10,497 bases of DNA from DATGEP01 sp035310125 (GTDB taxonomy: Bacteria; Chloroflexota; Ktedonobacteria; Ktedonobacterales; JADMIN01), in NCBI GenBank assembly GCA_035310125.1, contig DATGEP010000001.1, positions 1 to 10,497 on the forward strand, read 5' to 3'. How positions within the stretch are numbered: the first letter of the stretch is position 1; the number at the start of each line of letters is the position of its first letter. This document shows positions 1-6,296 of this stretch, piece by piece. The notes under the pieces are model-generated. The model did not search any database. It was not told where the DNA came from and was given only the letters and a program-made list of their open reading frames with translations. Position numbers and translations under genes: made by a program.

Positions 1-1907
1 CGCTGCGCGGTGTTGACGGCGTCGCCAATGGCCGTGTAGTTCTGCATGCGGTCGCGGGCGCCGATGTTGCCGACGACGGCCAGTCCCGTGTGTACGCCGA
101 TGCCGTACTGCACGGGCAGCGCTCCGGTGGCGGGGTCCAGCGCCTGCCGCTCCAGCGCCTGGCGCATCTCCCAGGCCGCGCACACCGCCCTGCGCGCGTG
201 GTCGGGCTGGGGCAGCGGCGCATTGAAGATCGCCATCACCGCGTCGCCGATGAACATCGTCAGCGTACCCTCTTCGCGCCAGATGGCTTCCGTGAGCACG
301 TGCAGGTAGGTGTTCAGCACACGTACCAGCGCGTCCGGCGCCAACCGCTCCGCCAGGGGGGTGTAGCCACGAATGTCGGCGAAGACGACGCTGATCTCGC
401 GCGTCTCGCCGCCCAGGTTCACCGCGCTCGGATCGGCCAGAAGCTGTCGCACCACGGCTGGATGAACGTAACGCCCGAAGAGTCGCTGTATCTCTTCGGC
501 CTGGCGCTGACTGCGGCGTAGCTCCGTGAGATCGTCTACGACCATCGCGACGCCCAGCGATGTGCCCGTGCCTTCATCGGAGCGCAGCGGCGAGACGTTC
601 AGGCGCAGGTGGACCTCGCCGCGCTCCGGGAACTGCCGCGTCATCTCGTGGCCGAGGGTCTCGCGCCGCTCGGCCAGCGCGCCGCGCAGAATCTCCGCCA
701 GCTCCGCGTCGCCCAGACTCGCCAGCACTGTTTGGAATGGCTGGCCCAACGCCTGATCGCCCGCCAGCCCAAAGATGCGCTCTGCCGCTCGGTTGAATGC
801 CGTCACCGCACCCTGCGTATCCGCACTGACGACGCCGCTCGCGATAGAGGCGAAGATGTCGTCCATGTACGCCTTCATCGCGCTGATCTCACGGATGGTC
901 CGGCGCAGGTCGGCAAAGAGGCGCGCGTTCTCAATCGCGATGGCCGCCTGGTTGCAGAACGCCGCCAGCAGATCGAGATGCGCCATGTCGAAGAGCGCCG
1001 ACTGCGCGCGGCTATCCACATAGACGATGCCCACGCCGTGTCCGTGCACACGCAGCGGCGCGCACATCACCGAGCGAATGCCATACGCCACGATGCTCTC
1101 CCGCTCGCGCAACGCCACGTCATCCTGCGCGTCTACTGTGAGCAGCGGCTGCTGGCTCTGCCAGACATTCTGGATGACGCCGGAGCTGATGTTGAAATTA
1201 TTCTCGCTCAGCATATGCCCATCGGCGCCCCGTGCCGCACGGAACTGGAGCTTGCCGGCGGTTTCGTCCCACAGCATCAGGAAGCCACGCTCGGCATGTA
1301 CCACCTCGATGAGCCGCGCCATCACCTGTCCGAGGACGTCTTCCAGGTCGAGCGAGGTGTTGAGGTCTTGCGCGATGGAGTACAGCGTGGCGAGCCGCTC
1401 GCGCTCCTGGCGCAGCGCGTCCAGGTTGCTCTGCGCCGCCCGCACCGATTCCGTCAGGTGGCGCAAGGTGTCTCCGAGCCGCGCGAGCCGCAGGTCAGCC
1501 TGTCGCGTCAGCTCAAGCGAGCGCGAGAGCAGCCGCGTGCGGGGGTCTGCCAGGTCTGTCGAGAATGAGCCTTCGACGAACTGCTCCAGGTGCTTGGCGT
1601 GCTCGTGAAGCTGCGTCGCCATCTCCGCCAAACTCCCCGCCAGCGCCGACACATCACGCTGGGCGCGTTCCTGCGCCGCGCGTACCGCGTCTGCGGTATG
1701 GAGCACCTGCCCTGGCTCGCCGATATACGTTGTAAGCCCCTTATCGGGGCGCATCGCGGGTGGCGCGATCTTTACCGGCGGCAGGTCGCCTGAGGTCGGT
1801 GGGTGCTGCGATCCGCTCAGCGACGGCAATAGATCGGTATGCTCAGTCGTGATGTCGCGTTGAAGGGGAGAATGTCTCGTCTCATCCGGCCGGCGTTGCA
1901 TGCGCAT
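1..1907 (-). CDS. GAF-PAS-class III adenylate/guanylate cyclase (3' end outside window)
   Basis: Signalling nucleotide cyclase predicted to make cAMP or cGMP from NTP in the cytoplasm. 635 codons are visible and the frame runs off the window. No membrane segment or signal peptide is seen. Residues 1-70 are polar and proline-containing, and 75-170 look helical or coiled-coil. A GAF domain spans about 172-325 (it opens near RLATLYSIAQDL and ends near AIAIENARLF). A PAS domain spans about 345-462 (DDIFASIASGVVSAD). The cyclase domain starts near 475 (LFGRYVHPAVV). The two metal-binding Asp are visible: D511 in FADIRGYT and D555 in MFIGDAVMAIF. YTAIGDAVNTAQ (624-635) carries the catalytic-loop Asn632; the partner Arg would fall on the cut codon. 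The usual adenine-recognition Lys, four residues before D555, is Met551, so substrate choice is uncertain. Start: an in-frame stop lies just upstream, so ATG 1907 is the earliest possible; ATG 1901 or a later Met is possible because no good Shine-Dalgarno is seen. Confidence 0.9.
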   Translation of the reverse strand, partial: MRMQRRPDETRHSPLQRDITTEHTDLLPSLSGSQHPPTSGDLPPVKIAPPAMRPDKGLTTYIGEPGQVLHTADAVRAAQERAQRDVSALAGSLAEMATQLHEHAKHLEQFVEGSFSTDLADPRTRLLSRSLELTRQADLRLARLGDTLRHLTESVRAAQSNLDALRQERERLATLYSIAQDLNTSLDLEDVLGQVMARLIEVVHAERGFLMLWDETAGKLQFRAARGADGHMLSENNFNISSGVIQNVWQSQQPLLTVDAQDDVALRERESIVAYGIRSVMCAPLRVHGHGVGIVYVDSRAQSALFDMAHLDLLAAFCNQAAIAIENARLFADLRRTIREISAMKAYMDDIFASIASGVVSADTQGAVTAFNRAAERIFGLAGDQALGQPFQTVLASLGDAELAEILRGALAERRETLGHEMTRQFPERGEVHLRLNVSPLRSDEGTGTSLGVAMVVDDLTELRRSQRQAEEIQRLFGRYVHPAVVRQLLADPSAVNLGGETREISVVFADIRGYTPLAERLAPDALVRVLNTYLHVLTEAIWREEGTLTMFIGDAVMAIFNAPLPQPDHARRAVCAAWEMRQALERQALDPATGALPVQYGIGVHTGLAVVGNIGARDRMQNYTAIGDAVNTAQ

Positions 1908-1971
1908 ATCCGTTCATGTTCTAGAAGTCACGCCGCGTGCCGGGCGGCATTTCCCGCACGCTCGTATTCGC

Positions 1972-2001
1972 AGTATAGCACTGTCGCGAAGCAAGCTGAA
2001 A
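1972..2001 (-). promoter_or_regulatory. Putative sigma70-like promoter of the cyclase gene
   Basis: On the minus strand a TATACT -10 box (1972-1977) lies 18 bases downstream of TTTCAG (1996-2001), a weak -35. Transcription would start near 1965, about 58 bases before ATG 1907. The -10 is good and the -35 poor, so activator help or a different -35 is possible. Confidence 0.45.
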
Positions 2002-2085
2002 TCAATGCGTGTCACGACGGGGTCCGTCCGCATGAACACATCGCACCCACTCCTGATGATGAAAGAAGTGGACTCTCATGCGTTT

Positions 2086-2100
2086 CTCTCTTGTAGAGAG
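2086..2100. repeat. Short palindrome over the lipoprotein -35 box
   Basis: CTCTCT (2086-2091), spacer TGT, AGAGAG (2095-2100) form a perfect 6-base inverted repeat that overlaps the putative -35 hexamer of the lipoprotein promoter. Its placement would suit a repressor operator, but a 6-base arm this simple can occur by chance. Confidence 0.3.
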
Positions 2101-2119
2101 CGGCGAGGATAACTATACT
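2091..2119 (+). promoter_or_regulatory. Putative sigma70-like promoter of the lipoprotein gene
   Basis: TTGTAG (2091-2096) and TATACT (2114-2119) are separated by 17 bases, the preferred sigma70 spacing. Transcription would start near 2126, ahead of the Shine-Dalgarno at 2168-2174. This argues against the earlier in-frame ATG at 2078, which lies upstream of the promoter. It is divergent from the cyclase promoter about 90 bases away. Confidence 0.6.
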
Positions 2120-2167
2120 GGGCACAACGATGAGCCGGTGTGGCAGCCACGACGCGTGGGCGGTGGC

Positions 2168-2174
2168 GGAGGAG
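2168..2174 (+). promoter_or_regulatory. Shine-Dalgarno site that fixes the lipoprotein start
   Basis: GGAGGAG is followed by 8 bases and then ATG 2183. None of the other in-frame ATGs (2078, 2213, 2267) has a comparable site. Confidence 0.65.
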
Positions 2175-2182
2175 CGTGCGGT

Positions 2183-2806
2183 ATGGGCGACGGGGGCGAT
2201 GGGGACAGGCACATGGAGCGCACAGGTGAAGAGGCAGCCCCCGGGCGCGCGTGGGCGCGACGGCGCATGCGATGGGCGGCGCTCCTCGCAGCGGCGCTGC
2301 TCGCGCTCACGCTGGGCGGCTGCGCGGGCGCTTCGGCTGGAACGGCGCCCACCCCTATTCCGACGGCTACCGTCGTATCTGGTACGCCCACCTCCACTGC
2401 GACGATCGGCCCCACGCCCGTCCAAATCGCGGCCCTCAGCGACTTCCGCGCGAAACTGGCTGGCGCCTTCCAAAGCAATACCTGGGCGAAGGTGGCGCCG
2501 CTGCTCAGTCCCGCGTTCTCCTTCCAGGGACTCAACAGTGGCGGCGCGAGCCTGGAGATGCCCGATTCCGCGAACGATCTGCATGCCCTCTACGGCAGTG
2601 GCGGTCCCTGGACCCAGAGCGCCCAATATGAGGTCAACATCCATTACTGCTATGCTGGCGGCACTCCCACTAACCAGCAGATGGGCTTCGATGGCGGTAG
2701 CGGTAACTTCATCCTTGTCGGTGTCGCTCACTGGCAAGGCTATTGGGTCGTCGCCTGGGCTTTCCAGGATCCCCTTGGCGGCAGCGATGCCTGCGCCAAT
2801 GGATAA
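2183..2806 (+). CDS. Small lipoprotein of unknown function
   Basis: 207-residue secreted protein, predicted to be lipid-anchored on the outer face of the cytoplasmic membrane. A basic stretch (ARRRMRW) is followed by an Ala/Leu-rich hydrophobic core and a lipobox-like LGGC with the modified Cys at residue 47. Next comes a Thr/Pro/Ser-rich linker to about residue 77, typical of a spacer in surface lipoproteins. The remaining ~125 residues look like one compact alpha+beta domain (start near LSDFRAKLAGAFQ, end near YWVVAWAFQDPL). The overall pattern resembles NTF2/SnoaL-like folds, but I cannot confirm this and name no function. The n-region before the hydrophobic core is long (about 28 residues) if ATG 2183 is used; ATG 2267 would give a more typical short signal peptide but lacks a ribosome site. 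It is convergent with the membrane-protein gene, the two stop codons being 14 bases apart with no clear terminator between them. Confidence 0.75.
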   Translation: MGDGGDGDRHMERTGEEAAPGRAWARRRMRWAALLAAALLALTLGGCAGASAGTAPTPIPTATVVSGTPTSTATIGPTPVQIAALSDFRAKLAGAFQSNTWAKVAPLLSPAFSFQGLNSGGASLEMPDSANDLHALYGSGGPWTQSAQYEVNIHYCYAGGTPTNQQMGFDGGSGNFILVGVAHWQGYWVVAWAFQDPLGGSDACANG

Positions 2807-2820
2807 GGTGCGCCGCCCAC

Positions 2821-4797
2821 CTAGTCTTCCCGCGCGCCGACCCAATCACGCCATGTATCCCATTCCCGCCACGGCAATAGCGCGGACGGCGCTTCTGCTC
2901 CCGCGGCGGACGGGTCCGGCTGCTGCGCTGGCGCCTGGCCATTCTTCCCGCTCGAAGCCGGTGACCATGGTGGCCGTACCGCGCTCACCGGCATCGAGAT
3001 TGGCGTCGGGCGCTCCCATGGCCGTGGCGTCATCCCTCGCTCGACCGTAGGGAGCGCTGTAAGCGTCACCGCATCATCAGACGAGTTTGCCCGCGTCTCC
3101 TGTGGGCGTGGTGTCCGCAAGAGCGCTACCAATTCGTCCAGTACCGTGCCTGACCACTCCGGCCAGGACCACGACAGACCGAGCCAGGCGCGCTCCACTG
3201 CCTGTGTGACCGTGCGCACCGCGCCCTCCAGACGCAGCCGGTCCTCGCGCTCGCGCTGCAGTGTCGCCAACCGCTCCGCCGCCGCGTTTGCGGTCTCCGT
3301 CAGTGGGCTGAGCAGGCCATTCGTCTCCACGGGATGCGTCGCGCCGCGTCCGGCGAGGGCACTACCCAACGCGTCGTCCAGGCGCGCGGCGTCGTCCTCC
3401 ACCTGCTGGCGCATCCCGGTCAGGCGCCTTCGTAGCGTGCGCACCTCATGCTGGCGCGCCCGCGCTACCCGCTCCGCACGTATCTGTCTGTTGTACAGGT
3501 GGCTCCCCAGCAGCAGTACTCCGAGTAGTCCAGCGGCGACGAATCCGCCATCCAGCAGCGCGTATCCACTGGGCGAAAGCGCCAGCGGCGACGGCAGCGC
3601 GCCGTTGAGCTCCAGCAGCGCCGCGAATGCGTAGAGCGCCAGCGCACAGAGCGCGACGGCGTACGCGCCCGCGCGACCCAGCCAGCGGAGCGCCAGCAGC
3701 GCGACGATGGGCACAAGGGCGAGGATTGCCGCACGTGCGCCGATCAGCGCCAGCAGCCAGCCCAGCACGCTCATTTGCGCAAGGACCAGCAGAAGCGCCG
3801 CCTGCCAGTGCGAGCGTCCCGACACGGCGTAGCCAAGCCAGCCACCTGTCCCAATGAGGACCGCCAGTGTCAATGGCCAGAAGGCGTATGCGCCGCCAGT
3901 TATGAGCAGACCGGCGCCGGTAAGCGCGGCGGCGGCGGCGAGGGCGGCATGCGCTGCCGCTACTGGAATCACCAGATCTGGCTCCGGAAGGGGCAGAGGA
4001 CGAGCGCCAAAAGCTGCGTGCGGCGCGGGATCGCTGGCTCCCAGCTCACTCGTTTCCAGGTGGGTATACGCCTGGTCGTCCGCCGGTGCGAGGCGGCGCG
4101 CCGGCAGAGGGCGGCGCGCGGCTGCACGCCCATCGGGCGAGTCGGCGGGAACAAGCGGCAAATCCAGCGGCGCAAGACCGCGCTCATCGTCCCGCGCTGG
4201 CGGCAGATCCAGCGGCTCTTCGACGGCATCCGCTTCGGCTCGCGCTGCATCGCGCCGTGTCACCTGCTCTTCGTCATCCATCTCTTCTGCGTGAGCGGCC
4301 ACGGCTGGCTCCGGGTGTGGCACAACAGCTACCATACGTGCCAGAGTCGGGTACTTGCGGTTATTCATGGCAGCCGAAGCCGCTTTGTGCGTGCGCGCGG
4401 CGCTGCCGGCCTTCGGCGCCTGCCCAGGCGCGCCCGACTTCAAGCGGCGGATCATCCGTTTGGGCTTGTCGAAAGCGGGCGGATTGGAAGGCGCTGGGGT
4501 GACAACTGGCTCCGACGCGTGGCCGTTCAAAGCGGCACGCAGCGTTTTAGCAGTGCGCTTGTTCGCCACTGGGGCGGAGCCATGCGGATGCGCTGTGTTG
4601 GTGATTGGAGCGACTACGGTCGGCTCTTTGGTCCGCGCCGGTCGCTCAGCCTTGGCGGGCTGAGGCGGCTTCGACGGCGTTTGTCGCTGCTCGATCTGCT
4701 GGCGTGCCGTTCGCTGGCGCGCGCGTTTCTGCTGGCGACGGGTCAATGGGAGCGCCTGCGCACCAGAACGCCTGGTCCCGCTTCGCGATTCGCCCAT
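2821..4797 (-). CDS. Large uncharacterised membrane protein with disordered N-terminus and coiled-coil tail
   Basis: 658 residues, family not recognised. Residues 1-60 are strongly basic (RRQQKRARQRTARQQ) and 60-275 are rich in Pro, Ala, Arg and Asp/Glu and look disordered. Residues ~277-432 hold about six hydrophobic segments, for example LTLAVLIGTGGWLGYAV, AALLLVLAQMSVLGWLLALI and GFVAAGLLGVLLLGSHLY. A charged, heptad-like region follows at ~433-480 (RQHEVRTLRRRL) and again at ~500-535 (ERLATLQREREDRLRLE). Then comes a Trp-rich patch LGLSWSWPEW leading to LDELVALLRTP, and a Pro/Ala/Ser-rich tail. There are no catalytic motifs I can name. Both ends probably face the cytoplasm, given the many positive charges flanking the membrane block. 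This looks like a scaffold or sensor-type protein rather than a transporter, but that is a guess. Start chosen at ATG 4797 because of the ideal ribosome site; a GTG at 4815 lies upstream of that site and is less likely. No convincing promoter was found. Confidence 0.8.
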   Translation of the reverse strand: MGESRSGTRRSGAQALPLTRRQQKRARQRTARQQIEQRQTPSKPPQPAKAERPARTKEPTVVAPITNTAHPHGSAPVANKRTAKTLRAALNGHASEPVVTPAPSNPPAFDKPKRMIRRLKSGAPGQAPKAGSAARTHKAASAAMNNRKYPTLARMVAVVPHPEPAVAAHAEEMDDEEQVTRRDAARAEADAVEEPLDLPPARDDERGLAPLDLPLVPADSPDGRAAARRPLPARRLAPADDQAYTHLETSELGASDPAPHAAFGARPLPLPEPDLVIPVAAAHAALAAAAALTGAGLLITGGAYAFWPLTLAVLIGTGGWLGYAVSGRSHWQAALLLVLAQMSVLGWLLALIGARAAILALVPIVALLALRWLGRAGAYAVALCALALYAFAALLELNGALPSPLALSPSGYALLDGGFVAAGLLGVLLLGSHLYNRQIRAERVARARQHEVRTLRRRLTGMRQQVEDDAARLDDALGSALAGRGATHPVETNGLLSPLTETANAAAERLATLQREREDRLRLEGAVRTVTQAVERAWLGLSWSWPEWSGTVLDELVALLRTPRPQETRANSSDDAVTLTALPTVERGMTPRPWERPTPISMPVSAVRPPWSPASSGKNGQAPAQQPDPSAAGAEAPSALLPWREWDTWRDWVGARED

Positions 4798-4802
4798 GCC
4801 CA

Positions 4803-4808
4803 CCTCCT
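4803..4808 (-). promoter_or_regulatory. Shine-Dalgarno site of the membrane-protein gene
   Basis: Minus-strand AGGAGG lies 5 bases before ATG 4797. It decides the start against the in-frame GTG at 4815, since that GTG would place the ribosome site inside the coding region. Confidence 0.75.
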
Positions 4809-4907
4809 CATCCACGACCTGAATGGCGTGGATTCCTAAAAAGCTTCACGTCAATGTAATTGTGTCTAGCTGGCGCCTGGTGGGAATGCCACCTCTCCAC
4901 TGGCTCC

Positions 4908-4937
4908 TTGACATTCCATTTCTTTCTATGCGATAGT
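4908..4937 (+). promoter_or_regulatory. Putative promoter of the T-box - alaX - ileS operon
   Basis: A perfect TTGACA (4908-4913) is followed after 18 bases by GATAGT (4932-4937), which matches TATAAT at four of six positions. Transcription would start near 4944, giving a leader of about 480 bases before alaX that includes the whole T-box. Confidence 0.6.
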
Positions 4938-4953
4938 AACCAAAACGGAAGTC

Positions 4954-4975
4954 GAGTTGGGAGCTGTCCCAATTC
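4954..4975 (+). other. Hairpin in the 5' leader, ahead of the T-box
   Basis: TTGGGA (4957-4962), loop GCTG, TCCCAA (4967-4972) is a perfect 6-bp stem, extended to 9 bp by outer pairs that include one G-U. It has no T-tract, so it is not an intrinsic terminator. It lies just downstream of the predicted transcription start and may protect the 5' end of the RNA; no function is demonstrated. Confidence 0.4.
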
Positions 4976-5094
4976 AGTCCGGATCTCGAGCAAATTCAAC
5001 AACTCCATAACGGCTTTGACGGACCTAGTAGGCTGGCCACGCATCTTCAGCGAGTCCGGGGTTGGTGCGACCGGATGAGCCTGGCGAACCGAAT

Positions 5095-5097
5095 ATC
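5095..5097 (+). promoter_or_regulatory. T-box specifier codon ATC (isoleucine)
   Basis: ATC sits at the standard distance after GAA, with one intervening T, and is followed by A just before the closing helix GTCCG. It would pair with the GAU anticodon of tRNA-Ile. The codon one frame earlier (TAT) or later (TCA) fits the canonical GAA-N-codon-A spacing less well, and only ATC matches the downstream synthetase. Confidence 0.85.
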
Positions 5098-5245
5098 AGT
5101 CCGGAGCCGTCATCCGAAATCCCCTGTTGTGAAAGTAGGTGTGACCGGGGCCCGCCCGTTATCGCGCGGGGGGACATGCCTGGCGTGTCCCGGAAGCGGA
5201 TCGTGGCGCGCTCATACGATGGACGAGTGGGCAGCGGTGGCGGTC

Positions 5246-5280
5246 AATTTGGGTGGTACCACGGGAGAATGCTCTCGCCC
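5246..5280 (+). promoter_or_regulatory. T-box sequence and antiterminator helix
   Basis: The conserved T-box motif is at 5246-5263 (core GGGTGGTACCACG). GGG (5251-5253) pairs with CCC (5278-5280), and CGGGAG (5262-5267) pairs with CTCTCG (5272-5277) around the loop AATG. The TGGT bulge (5254-5257) is the part that pairs with the free NCCA end of uncharged tRNA. The 3' strand of this helix is also the 5' strand of the terminator, so the two structures exclude each other. Confidence 0.92.
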
Positions 5281-5303
5281 CTTTCTGCGGGCGGGAGTTT
5301 TTT
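5272..5303 (+). terminator. Regulated intrinsic terminator of the T-box
   Basis: CTCTCGCCC (5272-5280) pairs with GGGCGGGAG (5289-5297) as nine pairs including one U-G, with an 8-base loop, and is followed by six T (5298-5303). It forms when charged tRNA-Ile is plentiful and stops transcription about 120 bases before alaX. Confidence 0.93.
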
Positions 5304-5423
5304 GTTGGCTGTTGTTGACGTTACCTTACCCTCTGCCTGGCTCTCTGAGTGAGAGGGGTGGAGCCTGGCGCTGGCGGTTGCCGCCCAGCGCACGCGCGAA
5401 GATGGAAGAAGGAGCGTACGCGC

Positions 5424-6182
5424 ATGCAAGAGATGCCTTTACCGCTGGCGGCGCCGACGACGCTGCTGTACCACACCGATAGCTATCTGCGCACATTCGA
5501 AGCCAGAATAGTCGCCACCGATGGCGCTGCCGTCGCCTTCGATCAGACCGCGTTCTATCCCGGCGGGGGCGGCCAGCAGGCTGATCGCGGCCATCTGATG
5601 TGGCAGGGCCGGCGGTTGCCGCTGGCCGGCATCGCCAAGCGCGGCGACGTCGTCTGGCATGCGCTGGAGCCAGGCGGCGCGGCGCTGCCCCCGGTTGGAG
5701 CCACTGTGACGGGCGAGCTGGACTGGGACTTCCGCTATCATATGATGCGTACGCACACGGCGTTACACATGCTCTGTGGCATCATCTTCCGCGACTTCGG
5801 CGCACAGGTGACGGGCGGCCAGATGTACCCCGATAGGGCGCGCATGGATTTCGCGATGGAAGGCTTTACGCCGGACTGCGTACAGGACATCGTCGCGTGC
5901 GTCAACGAAGCGGCCGCCAAAGACTTGCCGATCAAGGTATACAGTCTGCCACGCGCACAGGCCTTTGAGATCCCCGACCTTATCCGCACGAAGATCAATC
6001 TTTTGCCGCCCGATATCGCGACCATTCGCATCGTGGAGATCGTGGGGCTGGATCTGCAAGCCGACGGCGGCACGCATGTCCACGGCACGCGCGAAGTTGG
6101 CGGCATTACCGTGATCAAGACCGAAAACAAAGGCAAGAGTAACAAGCGCATGGAGATCGCATTAGTGGATGGGAATGGCTAA
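5424..6182 (+). CDS. alaX: AlaX-type alanyl-tRNA editing protein
   Basis: 252-residue stand-alone homologue of the AlaRS editing domain. The family hydrolyses mischarged Ser- or Gly-tRNA-Ala in trans and binds one zinc. An N-terminal beta-barrel-like region carries the family motif FYPGGGGQQAD (about residues 46-56), and the editing core contains THTALHML with metal ligands H111 and H115. The C-terminal metal motif reads QADGGTHV, with H218 conserved but D214 where AlaRS and many AlaX proteins have Cys. It ends with the usual GTREVGGI and ENKGKSNKR segments. Start: ATG 5424 has AAGGAG (5409-5414) 9 bases upstream; an in-frame GTG at 5349 lacks such a site, and ATG 5433 is too far from it. It is the first gene behind the isoleucine T-box and lies 114 bases before ileS on the same strand, with no terminator between them, so co-transcription is likely. 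The length fits the medium AlaX class without the C-terminal extension. Confidence 0.9.
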   Translation: MQEMPLPLAAPTTLLYHTDSYLRTFEARIVATDGAAVAFDQTAFYPGGGGQQADRGHLMWQGRRLPLAGIAKRGDVVWHALEPGGAALPPVGATVTGELDWDFRYHMMRTHTALHMLCGIIFRDFGAQVTGGQMYPDRARMDFAMEGFTPDCVQDIVACVNEAAAKDLPIKVYSLPRAQAFEIPDLIRTKINLLPPDIATIRIVEIVGLDLQADGGTHVHGTREVGGITVIKTENKGKSNKRMEIALVDGNG

Positions 6183-6255
6183 ATGAAGGTGGCGCCTCAA
6201 TGCCGGCACACGCGCCGCGGCCTGAATGCTCTTTAGGGGCGATCTCTTGTGGGCT

Positions 6256-6269
6256 GGCCATTTGTGGCC
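6256..6269 (+). other. Small hairpin in the alaX-ileS gap
   Basis: GGCCA (6256-6260), loop TTTG, TGGCC (6265-6269) is a perfect 5-bp stem 27 bases before the ileS start. There is no T-tract after it, so it should not end transcription. It may affect RNA processing or ileS translation, which otherwise lacks a visible Shine-Dalgarno. The rest of the 6183-6296 gap holds nothing recognisable. Confidence 0.3.
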
Positions 6270-6296
6270 GCAAGCACATAACGAAAGTATGTAGAT

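Larger units (their letters stand above)
5010..5303 (+). promoter_or_regulatory. T-box riboswitch, isoleucine-specific, transcription-terminating
   Basis: Leader RNA that senses uncharged tRNA-Ile and controls transcription of alaX and ileS. Stem I starts with ACGGC (5010-5014) paired to GCCGT (5106-5110). A kink-turn follows: a TTT bulge (5015-5017) and tandem G-A pairs (GA 5018-5019 with GA 5104-5105), then CGGAC (5020-5024) pairs with GTCCG (5099-5103). The specifier loop has AGTA (5027-5030) on the 5' side and GAA (5091-5093), the codon ATC (5095-5097) and the usual following A on the 3' side. The distal arm is CCGG-loop-CCGG (5056-5074) with the typical GGTTGGTG. A CCCC/GGGG stem (5121-5150) with internal GAA/AGTA and a GGGACA/TGTCCC stem (5171-5191) correspond to stems II and III. 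The T-box antiterminator and the terminator follow. Every canonical part is present. Confidence 0.95.

Noticed and set aside
609..1568. Long plus-strand open frame (319 codons) with Arg/His/Leu-rich product
   Set aside because: It lies antisense to the GAF and PAS parts of the cyclase, which have clear conserved motifs. The composition is typical of a shadow frame in high-GC DNA.
2807..2820. Possible terminator between the two convergent genes (GGTG...CACC)
   Set aside because: A 4-bp stem with no T-tract on either strand is too weak to call.
2012..2845. Minus-strand open frame of 277 codons over the lipoprotein gene
   Set aside because: Arg/Gly-rich low-complexity product; the plus strand has promoter, ribosome site, lipobox and a globular domain.
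3775..4839. Plus-strand open frame of 354 codons
   Set aside because: Antisense to the membrane-protein gene; Arg-rich, with no domain pattern. The minus-strand gene has an ideal ribosome site and plausible membrane segments.
6183..6236. 17-codon open frame starting immediately after the alaX stop (TAAATG)
   Set aside because: No ribosome site of its own beyond possible re-initiation, and no family features; too short to support.
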